The notes beneath the pieces were generated by a model. That model worked only from the letters and a program-made list of their open reading frames with translations, ran no database searches and was not told where the DNA came from. The translations under genes were made by a program, and so were the position numbers. Shown here in pieces: positions 45,191-55,179 of a stretch of DNA of 64,000 bases. The stretch lies in the NCBI RefSeq assembly GCF_000067045.1, contig NC_010125.1:1030001-1094000 (forward strand), read 5' to 3'. The stretch comes from Gluconacetobacter diazotrophicus PA1 5. Lineage in GTDB: Bacteria > Pseudomonadota > Alphaproteobacteria > Acetobacterales > Acetobacteraceae. Every line of letters begins with the position of its first letter. The first letter of the stretch is position 1.

Positions 45191-45732
45191 GGCCATCGTC
45201 CGTCTTCCCGATGCCCTGGGGCAACCTGCATCGTTCATCTGCTGCGTCATTCGCTGGATTTCGTCGCCTGGAAAGACCGTAAATCCGTGGCTACGGCATT
45301 GAAGGATATCTACCGGGCAGTGGACGCCGAGGCCGGCAAAGCTGCCCTGGCCGCCTTTGCCGAAAGCGCCTGGGGCCGGAAATACGTGGCGATCGTCCAG
45401 TCCTGGGAGCGGGCCTGGGAGGAGGTCATTCCGTTCTATGCCTTTCCCGCCGAAGTCCGAAAATTGATCTACACCACCAATGCCATAGAGGCGCTGAACG
45501 CCAAACTGAGGCGGGCCGTCCGGGCCAGGGGGCATTTCCCCAATGACGACGCGGCCCTCAAGCTTCTCTTCCTGGCCTTGAACCGGGCCGAGAAAGAATG
45601 GACTATGCCGCCAAGGGAATGGTCCATGGCAAAGGCACAGTTCGCCATTCTCTTCGGTGACCGCTTCGCCCGCGCCACCGTCTGATCACAACTTGTGAAC
45701 AACGCATCGCACACGAAATTCCTGACAGTCCC
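45191..45732 (+). mobile_element. IS256-family element, 3' fragment (copy X)
   Basis: Right end at 45732 (complement GGGACTGTCAGG), inserted in an IS630 element. The transposase C-terminus is open from 45287 to 45685 (YRAVDAEAGKAALAAFAESA; YTTNAIEALNAKLRRAVRAR). Upstream the frame is shifted relative to the copy at 50598. Confidence 0.85.
45287..45685 (+). pseudogene. IS256-family transposase, C-terminal part (copy X)
   Basis: 132 residues with the conserved mutator motif VRKLIYTTNAIEALNAKLRR and the catalytic Glu region (AEKEWTMPPREWSMAKAQ). Catalytic Asp residues lie upstream in lost sequence. Identical in this part to 50644-51255. Confidence 0.85.
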
Positions 45733-46096
45733 CTTCGATCACGCGTTGCAGATCGACCCGGCGCCAGCGCACCACGCCATCACGCTGCCGATCCGGGCCT
45801 GCCTCGACCAGGGCCTTCAATTCGGTCTGCTGTGCGACACTCAGACGGCAGGCCGGCCCTGCGTGCAGATGATCGCGCAGGCCATCCGGCCCTTCAGCAT
45901 TGAAGCGGTGAACCCAGTCCCGCAGCGTCTGGCGGTCCATGCCGCCTACGCGGGCCGCATCGGTGCGGCTGGCCCCGTCACGGATCGCCGCCAGGGCCAG
46001 AAGCCGGCGCGCAGCGTTCGCCTGCCGGCTGCGCGCCGCAAGTCGCCTCAGCTCAGAGGCCGAATAGTCATCCCGTAGCTTCACCGCTCTCGTCAT
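45733..46096 (-). pseudogene. IS630-family transposase, N-terminal part
   Basis: 121 residues from MTRAVKLRDDYSASELRRLA: winged-helix/HTH domain (ASRTDAARVGGMDRQTLRDW, VHRFNAEGPDGLRDH). It ends in the IS256 terminus after DLQRVI. The DDE domain is missing. Confidence 0.85.
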
Positions 46097-46180
46097 CTGC
46101 CAGATCCTCCCAAAATCAAGAGAATCAGAGCCGGCGCCGTTCGTCACTTCACACACGAGTCAGTGGCTACGGCCTTTGGT
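45733..46180 (-). mobile_element. IS630-family element, 5' fragment (copy X), inserted at TA in an IS407-group IS
   Basis: Minus strand, with its terminus near 46180 next to TA, then TAAGGTCTGTCC of the IS407-group copy B. Thus IS630 used the TA of AAGTAAGG in that IS. Its inner end is cut by the IS256 right end at 45732. Confidence 0.82.
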
Positions 46181-46207
46181 ATAAGGTCTGTCCATTGGAG
46201 ACAGGCG

Positions 46208-46474
46208 ATGAAGAAAGCGCGTTTCACCCGGGATCAGATCATCGGGATCCTGAAGGAGCATCAGGCGGGTGCCACGGCTGCGGATCTGTGCCGCAGGCAC
46301 GGGATCAGCGATGCGACCTTCTACACGTGGCGGTCGAAATATGGCGGGATGGAAGTGTCGGAAGCGCGGCGGCTCAAGGCTCTTGAAGAGGAGAACGCGA
46401 AGCTGAAGCGGCTCCTGGCGGAGAGCGTGATGGACGTCTCGACGCTGAAGGAACTGCTGGCAAAAAACTCGTGA
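46208..46474 (+). CDS. IS407-group transposase OrfA
   Basis: 88 aa: [20 protein letters not shown], then [20 protein letters not shown] and zipper. Intact; overlaps orfB by 4 nt (ATGA-like GTGA). Confidence 0.93.
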   Translation: MKKARFTRDQIIGILKEHQAGATAADLCRRHGISDATFYTWRSKYGGMEVSEARRLKALEEENAKLKRLLAESVMDVSTLKELLAKNS

Positions 46475-47325
46475 CGCCCGGTTTGCGGCGGGACGCCGTG
46501 ACCTGGGCGATGACCGAACGGGATTACTCGCAGCGGCGGGCTTGTCGGCTCATTGGTATGGACCCGAAGACGTGGCGCTATACGTCACGCCGCCCGGATG
46601 AAGCCGAGGCGCGTGGCCGGCTGCGGGAACTGGCGGGAGAGCGGCGCCGGTTCGGCTATCGGCGCCTGCACATCCTCCTGGAGCGCGAGGGAGTAACCAT
46701 GAACCACAAGAAGCTGTTTCGGCTGTATCGCGAGGAAGGACTGTCGGTCCGCAAGCGTGGTGGCCGGAAACGGGCGCTGGGCACGCGCTCGCCAATGGTA
46801 CTGCCCGACGGGCCGAACCAGCGCTGGAGCCTGGACTTCGTGTCGGACGCGCTGAACAACGGACGGCGGTTCCGGGTGCTGACGGTGGTCGACGACTACA
46901 CCCGGGAATGCCTCGGTCTGGTCGCCGACACATCGCTGTCGGGCGAACGGCTTGGCCGCGAACTGGACCGGATCGCAGAAAGCCGAGGCTTTCCCATGAT
47001 GATCGTCAGCGACAACGGCACCGAGATGACCTCGAACGCGATCTTGGCCTGGCAGGAAAAGCGGTCGGTGCTGTGGCACTATATCGCACCGGGAAAGCCG
47101 CAGCAGAACGGGTTCGTCGAGAGTTTCAACGGCCGGTTCCGCGACGAATGCCTCAACGAGCACCTGTTCCGTAACCTCGGCCACGCCCGGTCGGTCATCG
47201 GCGCATGGCGGGCCGACTACAACGCTGTCAGGCCCCACACCAGCCTCAATGGCATGACGCCAGAGGCTTTCGCTCAACACGCCACCAAGGCATACAACAA
47301 CCCACAGGCCCTAACTGAAATCTGA
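46471..47325 (+). CDS. IS407-group transposase OrfB
   Basis: 284-aa DDE transposase, complete: [57 protein letters not shown], and end [20 protein letters not shown]. Likely able to act with OrfA. Confidence 0.94.
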   Translation: MTPGLRRDAVTWAMTERDYSQRRACRLIGMDPKTWRYTSRRPDEAEARGRLRELAGERRRFGYRRLHILLEREGVTMNHKKLFRLYREEGLSVRKRGGRKRALGTRSPMVLPDGPNQRWSLDFVSDALNNGRRFRVLTVVDDYTRECLGLVADTSLSGERLGRELDRIAESRGFPMMIVSDNGTEMTSNAILAWQEKRSVLWHYIAPGKPQQNGFVESFNGRFRDECLNEHLFRNLGHARSVIGAWRADYNAVRPHTSLNGMTPEAFAQHATKAYNNPQALTEI

Positions 47326-47461
47326 GGGCATGTTCGGGACAGGATCAATTTGGATCATGCTGTGGGCGGCGCTCCAAGATAAGCGCAATTAGCTGATTCA
47401 GGTTACCCGTGTCCATGGCTCATATTCGAGGCTTCAGTTACTGAAAGTCAAGGTTCGGGGA

Positions 47462-48679
47462 TCACACGAAGGCCAAGGCTTCTGGAAGCAGAGAGAAGAG
47501 AGGATCGGCAGATCTCATTTCCTCAGCAATCCGGAGAAGGGAGAACATAAGTGTTCTTCCATCGAACTGGCGGGAGACGAGATCGACCCCGACCTGTGTC
47601 GCGTCGGTATAGTCCGTCTTGTCATAATAAATCTGGGCGAGACGATCCGTCAGTTCAGGGCTGTTCGGGTCTATTCCAAAAAAAGTTGGTACATGCGCGA
47701 GCATTTTCTTCATGAAGGCGTTTTCATCAGATACGACGCAGCAGCGAGAATCCAGTCCGCAGGCCACGCGCTCATGAAGACCGGAGGAAATGTTGGGACT
47801 CGTGTTCAGGCTGAATTGCGTTGCTGCGTAGATCGAGGCCAAGTGGGCAGCGTCGATAGCCGGATGGAAGCGCGCCCGTGTGGCCTTATGCGAGAGATAC
47901 TCCCACCCGCGTCCATAGATATCTACCGGAAGGTCCAACACGGCCGTGACAACAGAAGTCATCCGGCACTCACGCACATAGAGGTCGAGTGCCTGCATGA
48001 GGGTAAAGAGAATCTCAAGTCGATGTTCGGTGGAAAGACCATGCTCCTTGCACGCCGCGAGGAAGATGTCGGTAATATCCCCGGTGCTGCGCTGGACGGC
48101 GACAGCGGCGGCATCTTCCAGGATGGCGCGCCAACGGGGAGGCAAGGTCGCCCAGTCTTTCCGACGGGCTTCGGGGTCTCCGCCGGTCTTGATAAACGCC
48201 ATTCTCTGGGGGCGATCACGCCAGGGGATGGTATCCCTTTCGGGTTGCGAAGGCAGGCCGACACAATTGATGAGAGTGGAATATTGCGGGGAGCGGATGA
48301 ACTCCCTCTGAATGCGAAGCCATTCCTCAAATACGTAGGCGTTGGCGACGTAATGGGCGCGTATGAAATGGTTCCGCGGTAGCGCACAGGGAGGATCAGC
48401 CAGAACCGACACGAAGGGAACCTTGATCGTATCCCATAAATTTCTGCCTTCGCTCTCGAGAATGGCGCCGATCCCGGCAATGCCCCAGGCCATGACGATT
48501 CCGTCCCTGGCAATCTCGGCCAGCCTCTGGGGCCAACCCGACGCATGCAGGTCGATGACGTGCCCTCGGTAGCCGTCCGGCTCGACGAGGGCCATGAGAT
48601 CCCTACTGAACTGGCGCAGGATTCCATTCTCGTTCTCGCCGACAAACGCGACGATATTACGCAAGGGGGGCATGGTCAT
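47462..48679 (-). CDS. Glycosyltransferase-like protein (CgeB / GT4-type)
   Basis: 405-aa protein from MTMPPLRNIVAFVGENENGI. The C-terminal part, FSLNTSPNISSGLHERVACG followed by SRCCVVSDENAF (~290-320), matches the conserved region of CgeB-like and GT4-fold glycosyltransferases, where an Arg-Glu and Gly pair hold the sugar nucleotide. The N-terminal part is less conserved (AWGIAGIGAILESEGRN). It follows a sugar aminotransferase by 23 nt, suggesting joint work on an amino-sugar glycan. It ends at 47462, close to an IS407 copy. Confidence 0.72.
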   Translation of the reverse strand: MTMPPLRNIVAFVGENENGILRQFSRDLMALVEPDGYRGHVIDLHASGWPQRLAEIARDGIVMAWGIAGIGAILESEGRNLWDTIKVPFVSVLADPPCALPRNHFIRAHYVANAYVFEEWLRIQREFIRSPQYSTLINCVGLPSQPERDTIPWRDRPQRMAFIKTGGDPEARRKDWATLPPRWRAILEDAAAVAVQRSTGDITDIFLAACKEHGLSTEHRLEILFTLMQALDLYVRECRMTSVVTAVLDLPVDIYGRGWEYLSHKATRARFHPAIDAAHLASIYAATQFSLNTSPNISSGLHERVACGLDSRCCVVSDENAFMKKMLAHVPTFFGIDPNSPELTDRLAQIYYDKTDYTDATQVGVDLVSRQFDGRTLMFSLLRIAEEMRSADPLFSLLPEALAFV

Positions 48680-48702
48680 TGGCCTGATGTCAGCGGGATC
48701 GA

Positions 48703-49944
48703 CTAGGAAAAATTGCAGGATTTCAGGGGACGCGGCACATCGGATTCCGCCGGCAGGACATCTAGAAGCGTGGTGCAAACACGCGTGACCTGTTCCTCGG
48801 TCATGTCCTGATAGAAGGGCAGACCGATGCCGCGATATCCATATTGCTGCGTCGTCGGAAGGTGTTCCCGTGGGTAGCCCGCATAGGCGGGTTGGGTATG
48901 ACAGCCGCTCCCCCACCAGGAGACCGTTCCTATTCCGCGCCTTGCCAGCGTTTCCGCTACAGGCTGGGATTTTTCAGGACAGATGATGGCAAGTGTCGAG
49001 GCCACCCAGTTGCGGCCGAAAGCAGGCGGCAGCCTGACGGAAGCAGGAAGCAGACCCAGATAGAGACGTGTCAACGCATCCCAATGTGACCGGGTCTCGG
49101 CCCAGACATCGAGGCCGGCGAGACCGACGGCAGCCGTATATTCCGATATTTTCGCATTAATTCCAGGGTATTGAGCGGATCGGCTACCGGAAAAACCGAA
49201 CCGGGCAAGGATACGGATATGCTCGGCCAGGACAGGATCGCGGGAAATAACCGCGCCTCCTTCGCCAATACCGAACACCTTCGTCGCATGGAGGCTGACA
49301 ACGACCGTACTCTTGCCGATGCGCATGGGACCGTCGGAGCGCAACGTGTCGAACGCGGCGGCCGCGTCGATGATGACAGGGCAACCCGTCCGCTGGCTGA
49401 CCGCATCCCATACCGCCAGGTCGATGGGTGACCCGAACGGAACCACGATGAGGATCGCCCCGACATCGGGGGACCGGGCGAGATCTTCGATCGTGTCGGG
49501 GTCAGGGATCCACGTGTCGGGATCGACGTCGACGAAGTGGGGCACGAGGTCGGCAGCCGCAACGGCAGCGGCACTTGCCACGAATGTCCATGACGGCATC
49601 AGGCAACGGGAGCCCGGTCGAAGAGCCTGCGCGCGCAAGGCCAGGGTAAGGCCAGTGGTCGCGTTGGCCACAAGGGCGATGTTATCATATGCCATGCCCC
49701 AGAAGCGGCCCAGGCGCTCCTGGAAGGCCTCGCACAGAGGTCCCTGATTCGAGTACCAACGGTTTGCATCGATTTGGTGGAGATAGGGTGCGATATATTC
49801 CATGGCAGGCAGGCGCGGCCAGGCGACGGGAATGTCGATAATATCGGAACTACTCGATTTTGTATTTGCAGCCTGAGTTGAAATATCGCGGTCCAGGGGT
49901 TTTCTATTGAGTGTTTCCGGTGCGTTTTGAACTGACAATACCAC
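48703..49944 (-). CDS. DegT/DnrJ/EryC1/StrS-family sugar aminotransferase
   Basis: PLP enzyme that transfers an amino group to a keto-sugar nucleotide, 413 aa. The Schiff-base Lys is in SLHATKVFGIGEGGAVIS (~216-233); other family signatures are NRWYSNQGPLCEAFQERLG, VANATTGLTLALRAQAL and VIIDAAAAFD. The start is GTG 49944 with AGGGGGA 7 nt before it; no closer ATG fits. The pair with the glycosyltransferase is bracketed by inverted IS630 pieces (45733-46180 and 50064-50597). Confidence 0.88.
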   Translation of the reverse strand: MVLSVQNAPETLNRKPLDRDISTQAANTKSSSSDIIDIPVAWPRLPAMEYIAPYLHQIDANRWYSNQGPLCEAFQERLGRFWGMAYDNIALVANATTGLTLALRAQALRPGSRCLMPSWTFVASAAAVAAADLVPHFVDVDPDTWIPDPDTIEDLARSPDVGAILIVVPFGSPIDLAVWDAVSQRTGCPVIIDAAAAFDTLRSDGPMRIGKSTVVVSLHATKVFGIGEGGAVISRDPVLAEHIRILARFGFSGSRSAQYPGINAKISEYTAAVGLAGLDVWAETRSHWDALTRLYLGLLPASVRLPPAFGRNWVASTLAIICPEKSQPVAETLARRGIGTVSWWGSGCHTQPAYAGYPREHLPTTQQYGYRGIGLPFYQDMTEEQVTRVCTTLLDVLPAESDVPRPLKSCNFS

Positions 49945-50063
49945 CGTTGATTCCCCCTAAATCCACCGCCCGGTGCAGTTGCGAGAACGGTGGAAGACGC
50001 GTTGAGCACCCTCGGTGCAAGGCCAGCTTATTGCTTTGAGTGGCAAGGTCAACGGGCGGTATG

Positions 50064-50597
50064 TAATACCAAAGGACGTAGCCACTGACTCGTGTGTGAA
50101 GTGACGAACGGCGTCGGCTCTGATTCTCTTGATGCGGGAGGATCGGACTGATGACGGCGGCAGTAAAGCTACGGGATGACTATTCGGCCTCTGACCTGAG
50201 GCGGCTTGCGGCACGCAGCCGGAATGCGAACGCTGCGCGCCGGCTTCTGGCCCTGGCGGCGATCCGCGACGGGTCCAGCCGGACGGATGCGGCGAGCGTA
50301 GGCGGCATGGACCGCCAGACATTGCGAGACTGGGTTCATCGCTTCAATGCCGAAGGACCCGATGGCCTGCGCGATCATCAGCACGCGGGGCCAGCTTGCC
50401 GATTGAACGGGGCACAGCAGGCCGAGTTGAAGGCCCTGGTCGAGGCGGGGCCCGATCGGCAGCATGACGGTGTGGTGCGCTGGCGCCGGATTGATCTGCA
50501 ACGCGTGATCAAGGAGCGTTTCGGCGTCGTCTACCACGAACGGCATGTTTCCACTTTGCTGAAACGTCTTGGTTTTTCCCATGTCAGCGCCCGGCCG
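50064..50597 (+). mobile_element. IS630-family element, 5' part (copy Y), cut by IS256
   Basis: Left end after TA at 50064 (TACCAAAGG). The transposase N-part is open from 50151. It ends at CCCGGCCG (50590-50597), the 8-bp duplication of the IS256 insertion. The missing remainder begins with the same 8 bp in the minus-strand fragment at 57027-57149. Confidence 0.88.
50151..50597 (+). pseudogene. IS630-family transposase, N-terminal part (copy Y)
   Basis: 149 residues: AVKLRDDYSASDLRRLAARS, ASVGGMDRQTLRDWVHRFN, HERHVSTLLKRLGFSHVSAR then IS256. The continuation (RPRHPGQDPAVMEAFKK...) is the minus-strand fragment at 57027-57149. Confidence 0.88.
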
Positions 50598-51255
50598 GGG
50601 ACTGTCAGGAATTTCGTGTGCGATGCGTTGTTCACGTTGTTGATCAGACGGTGGCGCGGGCGAAGCGGTCACCGAAGAGAATGGCGAACTGTGCCTTTGC
50701 CATGGACCATTCCCTTGGCGGCATAGTCCATTCTTTCTCGGCCCGGTTCAAGGCCAGGAAGAGAAGCTTGAGGGCCGCGTCGTCATTGGGGAAATGCCCC
50801 CTGGCCCGGACGGCCCGCCTCAGTTTGGCGTTCAGCGCCTCTATGGCATTGGTGGTGTAGATCAATTTTCGGACTTCGGCGGGAAAGGCATAGAACGGAA
50901 TGACCTCCTCCCAGGCCCGCTCCCAGGACTGGACGATCGCCACGTATTTCCGGCCCCAGGCGCTTTCGGCAAAGGCGGCCAGGGCAGCTTTGCCGGCCTC
51001 GGCGTCCACTGCCCGGTAGATATCCTTCAATGCCGTAGCCACGGATTTACGGTCTTTCCAGGCGACGAAATCCAGCGAATGACGCAGCAGATGAACGATG
51101 CAGGTTTGCACCAGGGCATCGGGGAAGACGGCACGGATGGCGTCCGGGAACCCCTTGAGCCCGTCGACCACGGCCAGCAGGATATCCTCGACGCCGCGAT
51201 GGCGCAGTTCGTTCATGACGCGGAGCCAGAATTTGGCGCCCTCGTTCTGCTCGAT
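50598..51255 (-). mobile_element. IS256-family element, 3' half (copy Y), cut by IS481
   Basis: Right end at 50598 (GGGACTGTCAGG). The frame from 51255 to 50644 reads EQNEGAKFWLRVMNELRHRG, VVDGLKGFPDAIRAVFPDAL, and the TTNAIEALN motif. The junction with IS481 at 51255/51256 has ATCGAGC, repeated at the 5' half's edge (57819-57825). Confidence 0.9.
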
Positions 51256-51955
51256 TGTAGAAGTTTGCACTTAATCTGACGGACGGCTTGAAGTGGCCGG
51301 CGTGGATGCTACGCGTTCATGTGGTGTTCGACGTGGCGCCCGATATCTTTTTCGCGGGCGTGGTGGGCTGCGTCAAGGAAGGTTTGCATCGGGGTTTTGC
51401 CGAAGCAGTATCGTCCCTGGTGGGTGCGATTGCGGTTGAAGTCATCCATCCATTCGTCGAGGTCTGCCTGGAGTTCGTGGATGCTGTCGTAGATCTTGCG
51501 GCGAAAAGTGACACGATAGAACTCGTCGAGCATGGTCTTGTGGAAGCGCTCGACGATGCCGTTGGTCTGCGGGCTGCGCGCCTTGGTGCGGGTATGGTCG
51601 ATGTTCTCCACCGCCAGATAGAGTTCGTATTCATGGCGGTCATGAGAGCCGCAGAATTCGGTGCCCCGGTCGGTCAGCACGCGCTGGAGCGGGAGATCGT
51701 GCAGCTCGAAGAAGGGGATGACGCGGTCGTTGAGCAGGTCGGCAGCGGTAACCGGGGTCTTGCGGTCATAGAGCTTGGCGAAGCCGACCTTGCTGTAGGT
51801 ATCGACGAAGGTCTGCTGGTAGACGCGACCGAAGCCCTTCAGGGTGGGGGCCTAGAAGGTATCCTGGGCGCCGCAATAGCCGGGACATTCGGTCTCGAAC
51901 TCGCCCCAGGCCTCCTTGTCGGCCTTGGCCTTCTCCAGCCCGCAAGACTGGCTTT
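51256..51955 (-). mobile_element. IS481-family element, 3' part (copy 4)
   Basis: Minus strand, right end at 51256 (TGTAGAAGTTTGCAC). The transposase frame 51309-51851 begins after a stop (TAG at 51854-51852) created where the reference has TTCTATGTCGGC and this copy TTCTAGGCCCCC. At about 51955 the sequence changes to a different IS481-family transposase. Confidence 0.85.
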
Positions 51956-52416
51956 CGGTGAGAGAAGATAAGGCGCCCCATTTCAGTGCGGACTTCAGCA
52001 ATGTCGATGTGAAAATAGCCGATCGGATAACTCTTGAACTTCGACCGTTTTGGTTTGTCGCCTTCGGTCTCGGGCAGGCGGCTGATCCCATGGCGCTGAA
52101 AACAACGGTGCAGGGAAGATCGCGTCAGATGCGGGATCGTCGCCTGAAGCGCATAAAGGCAATCATCAAGAGGCAGCAGGGTATGGCGACGGAAGGCCAC
52201 AACGATCGCTTCTTCTTCGGTCGACAGGATGGTTGAGGATGCGACCTTCGGACCGGTGCGTCGATCCGACGTATCGGTCCGCCCCTTCCATTTGGCGACC
52301 GTCTTCGGGTTGATCCCGTAGCGTTTCGCCAGAACCCTCAGGCTCTCTTGACTATGTTGTATCGCTCGACGGACTGCCGCTGTCGTCGTGGCGCTTCCGT
52401 GGTGAACCTGGCCCAT
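51956..52416 (-). pseudogene. IS481-family transposase of another type, N-terminal part
   Basis: Starts MGQVHHGSATTTAAVRRAIQ at 52416, HTH KRYGINPKTVAKWKGR, then HLTRSSLHRCFQRHGISRLP and IGYFHIDIAEVRTEMG with the first catalytic Asp. It then joins the other IS481 element. The ORF continues as a chimera to 51766 and lacks a full DDE set. Confidence 0.82.
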
Positions 52417-52435
52417 AGCGCATCCTTCCACTCAT

Positions 52436-53392
52436 GTGAAAATAATGCACCACCAAATCCCGGGACCAAACACTTATATCACTTCTGGTGCGATTGCAAC
52501 AGATGGGGGCGGTCATCTTACTATGCATGATCGCGAGCATGTTGCCAGGGTTCGTCAAGTTGCGTCCAACCTAATTGCGAAGTCCGAAAGCATTAACTTA
52601 ACGCCTTTCGAACTGACATTACTTTTATTGTCCATCTACCTACACGATGTTGGTAATGTATTGGGTCGCTCCGGACATGAGCGGAAAATTGACCGTACCC
52701 TTGAGGCCGCTGGTGCTATGCCCCCAGTTGATCGGATTGAGTATAAGGCGGCCAAACAGATAGCTACCGCACACGGTGGCACTGTTGCGGGCTCGAAGGA
52801 CACAATCTCAATCCTTCCTGAGCGACAGGCTGTATCCGGCTTGTATATCCGCTCACGGCTCCTTGCTGCCATACTTCGGTTGGCCGACGAACTTGCCGAT
52901 GATCCAGCTCGAGCTAATCGGGTCCAACTGGCTTCCGGGCATCTCCCGCGTGAATCTGAGGTTTATCATGTGGTGGCCACAGGCCTTCATTCACAGATGC
53001 ACGATGTCTCTACCAGAGAAATCACTCTCAGCTTTAATTTCGACGATCCGACCCTGTTCAAACGTATGCTCGGCAAAGGGCGGAGAGAAGTACATCTACT
53101 TGATGAGATATACGAACGTTCCATGAAAACGTTCAACGAAGCCCGCTACTGCTCGCGCTTTATGCGCCCGTATATGGAATTCGAGCGAGTGAAGGTCGAT
53201 ATCATGATTTTCGACCAACATCAGATGCTACTTCATAACATCGTCTACACGATTGCTGAACATGGCTACGGCGACCATTCGCCGGATATTTATGACATGG
53301 TACCTGAGTTGGCAGCCTACAAAGGCAATGGAAAGCTGACCCCTGCCTATCTTGAAAAACTGCTCGCTGCGGCCCAGGAGGAAGGCCAATGA
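52436..53392 (+). CDS. HD-domain protein of a candidate conflict system
   Basis: 318-aa protein. HD phosphohydrolase-type residues are visible: HDREHVARV (~31-39, first His), YLHDVGN (~68-74, the His-Asp pair), TAHGG (~100), and RLADELAD (~140). The rest is helical. HD-type proteins with an ORC-like ATPase partner are described in NTP-dependent conflict systems (HD-CE, by memory). The IS481 piece ends immediately upstream, so the true start might lie earlier; the ATG at 52436 gives a protein that looks nearly complete. It overlaps the ATPase gene by 4 nt. AT-rich compared with the host. Confidence 0.78.
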   Translation: MKIMHHQIPGPNTYITSGAIATDGGGHLTMHDREHVARVRQVASNLIAKSESINLTPFELTLLLLSIYLHDVGNVLGRSGHERKIDRTLEAAGAMPPVDRIEYKAAKQIATAHGGTVAGSKDTISILPERQAVSGLYIRSRLLAAILRLADELADDPARANRVQLASGHLPRESEVYHVVATGLHSQMHDVSTREITLSFNFDDPTLFKRMLGKGRREVHLLDEIYERSMKTFNEARYCSRFMRPYMEFERVKVDIMIFDQHQMLLHNIVYTIAEHGYGDHSPDIYDMVPELAAYKGNGKLTPAYLEKLLAAAQEEGQ

Positions 53393-55179
53393 ATGACAAT
53401 CCATTTGCCGTGTTCACACCTGAGGGTCTGACTGCAGAGCGGGTTGTCGCGATTTTTTCGACTGAGATGCCGGGCTTGGGCAATATTGAGAATGCAGGAC
53501 ATGCCTTCGTCATTGGGACGCGGGGATCTGGAAAGAGTATTTTGTTCCGGTATCTGGAACCTGACTGTCAGAGAATTATAACTAACAAGGCGCTCAATGA
53601 GCTTCCGTTCTTTTCTCTTTATGTCTCGTTTCGTGAAACTCAGGCTCAGATCAGCGAACTCGCGCGCTTTGACGACCGGCACGGTGAAGTATTCTTCAAT
53701 GAGCATCTCCTTGTACTGGCGATCGGGGCGCAGGTCGTTTTGCGGCTTTTGCGCAACAATGATGTCGCTACGGATGAAATGAGCCACGCGGCGCGCAAAC
53801 TTCATGACGAGTTGAGCGATATGCTGGGAGAGGAGAGATCAGGCGGGTCATTAAGTGTTGGTGCAGCGCTTAATGCCATGGCCTCACGGCTCCAGTCCGC
53901 ATATCGTAGCGCTATTCAATACGTTAGAAAGCACGGTTTCAAGTCGGATACTTTGGCTTATAATGGAGAATTGTACGGCTTTGACGATTTGCTTCTCCCT
54001 TTGGTGGACTTTTTAAGGGCAACCTTACGAATTCCGGAAACTTCTCCAATCCTTTTGTTGCTTGATGATGCCGATAGTTTAACCGAGACGCAGACGCGGA
54101 TAGTGAATTCTTGGGTGGCGCGGAGGCTTTCGAGTCGGTGTAGCTTGAAGATAGCGGCGCAGATCACAGCATACAAAACGATGGTTACTGTCTACAATAC
54201 TCGGATCGAGGCACCGCACGATTATCAAGAAATAAACCTTTCCGATGCCACTAGTAAGGCGAGCCAAAAGGCATACAAGATTCGTATCGCCGCTATCGTG
54301 CAACGTCGCCTCAGTACTGCAGGCGTTCTGAAGCAAGCCGACAAGTATTTTCCTGAGGAAAATCGTCAACGGATTGCAATTGAGCGTGAGGAGCAACGGC
54401 TGATATCGGAGTGGGAGGCCGGACATGGTCGCGGGTATAGAGCGCGAGATGATGCTTACCGTTACGCACGACCAAATTATATCACAAAGTTAGGTGGTGA
54501 TCGCAAGAGCCGCAGCACATATAGCTACAGCGGTTTCGACCAACTTGTGCATATATCGTCAGGAGTCACGCGCTTTTTTTTGGAAGCCGCCGCAGATATG
54601 TACGCTCAGTCAGTCTCGCTTGCTCCGCGAGGAAACAAGAGCGTCGAAGTTATCGAGCCTCGTGTTCAAAACGAGGTTATTCGCGAACATGCCAACCGTC
54701 AGATGATCGTGGACCTAAAGGATCTCGCGCGCGATGTGGAGCGATTAAAGGGAGACCCACAACAGGCTGTTCAGCTAAGTAACCTCATAAAAGGATTGGG
54801 CGCGCTTTTTGAGAGCGCGTTGATCGACATGAATGCTTCCGAACGAAAGCTGTTCAGTTTCGCACTGACGGAAGAGCCTACTAAGGAAATGGACGAAGTT
54901 CTTCGCCTTGGCGTTCGTTATGGGTATCTTTTTCAAGGAGTTATCGGCAGGAAAGAAGGTGCAGGTCGCGCTCCACTTTATATTTTAAGCCGCCGCCTTG
55001 CACCGCTTTTTAACCTCGATCCTATGGGTTTCTCAGGATATAAGTTCCTAACTAATCAAAAGATCGAGCAGTTGATGAATGATCCCGCAGGAGCGCGCTC
55101 GAGCTTGCGTCGTTATCGGCCTCTCAAAGACGAAAAACAAATAACACTCGACTTCGACGGGGAAGAACACGATGAATGA
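53389..55179 (+). CDS. ORC/CDC6-like AAA ATPase of a candidate conflict system
   Basis: 596-aa P-loop ATPase. Walker A GTRGSGKSILFRYLEP near residues 42-57; Walker B ILLLLDDADSLT near 222-233. The N-terminus NPFAVFTPEGLTAERVVAIF and AGHAFVIGTRGSGKS resemble the group called ORC-CDC6 family AAA ATPase. The C-terminal ~150 residues are winged-helix-like (YGYLFQGVIGRKEGAGRAPL, then YILSRRLAPLFNLDPMGF). Start and stop overlap the neighbouring genes. It would be the nucleotide-dependent switch or core of the system; the signal it senses is unknown. Confidence 0.8.
   Translation: MNDNPFAVFTPEGLTAERVVAIFSTEMPGLGNIENAGHAFVIGTRGSGKSILFRYLEPDCQRIITNKALNELPFFSLYVSFRETQAQISELARFDDRHGEVFFNEHLLVLAIGAQVVLRLLRNNDVATDEMSHAARKLHDELSDMLGEERSGGSLSVGAALNAMASRLQSAYRSAIQYVRKHGFKSDTLAYNGELYGFDDLLLPLVDFLRATLRIPETSPILLLLDDADSLTETQTRIVNSWVARRLSSRCSLKIAAQITAYKTMVTVYNTRIEAPHDYQEINLSDATSKASQKAYKIRIAAIVQRRLSTAGVLKQADKYFPEENRQRIAIEREEQRLISEWEAGHGRGYRARDDAYRYARPNYITKLGGDRKSRSTYSYSGFDQLVHISSGVTRFFLEAAADMYAQSVSLAPRGNKSVEVIEPRVQNEVIREHANRQMIVDLKDLARDVERLKGDPQQAVQLSNLIKGLGALFESALIDMNASERKLFSFALTEEPTKEMDEVLRLGVRYGYLFQGVIGRKEGAGRAPLYILSRRLAPLFNLDPMGFSGYKFLTNQKIEQLMNDPAGARSSLRRYRPLKDEKQITLDFDGEEHDE

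Larger units (their letters stand above)
46181..47338 (+). mobile_element. IS3-family element, IS407 group (copy B)
   Basis: Complete coding part with orfA and orfB; the right end is near 47338 (GAGGGCAT, mirror of left-end ATGCCCTC). The left ~20 bp are separated by the IS630 insertion at 46180. Confidence 0.88.
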
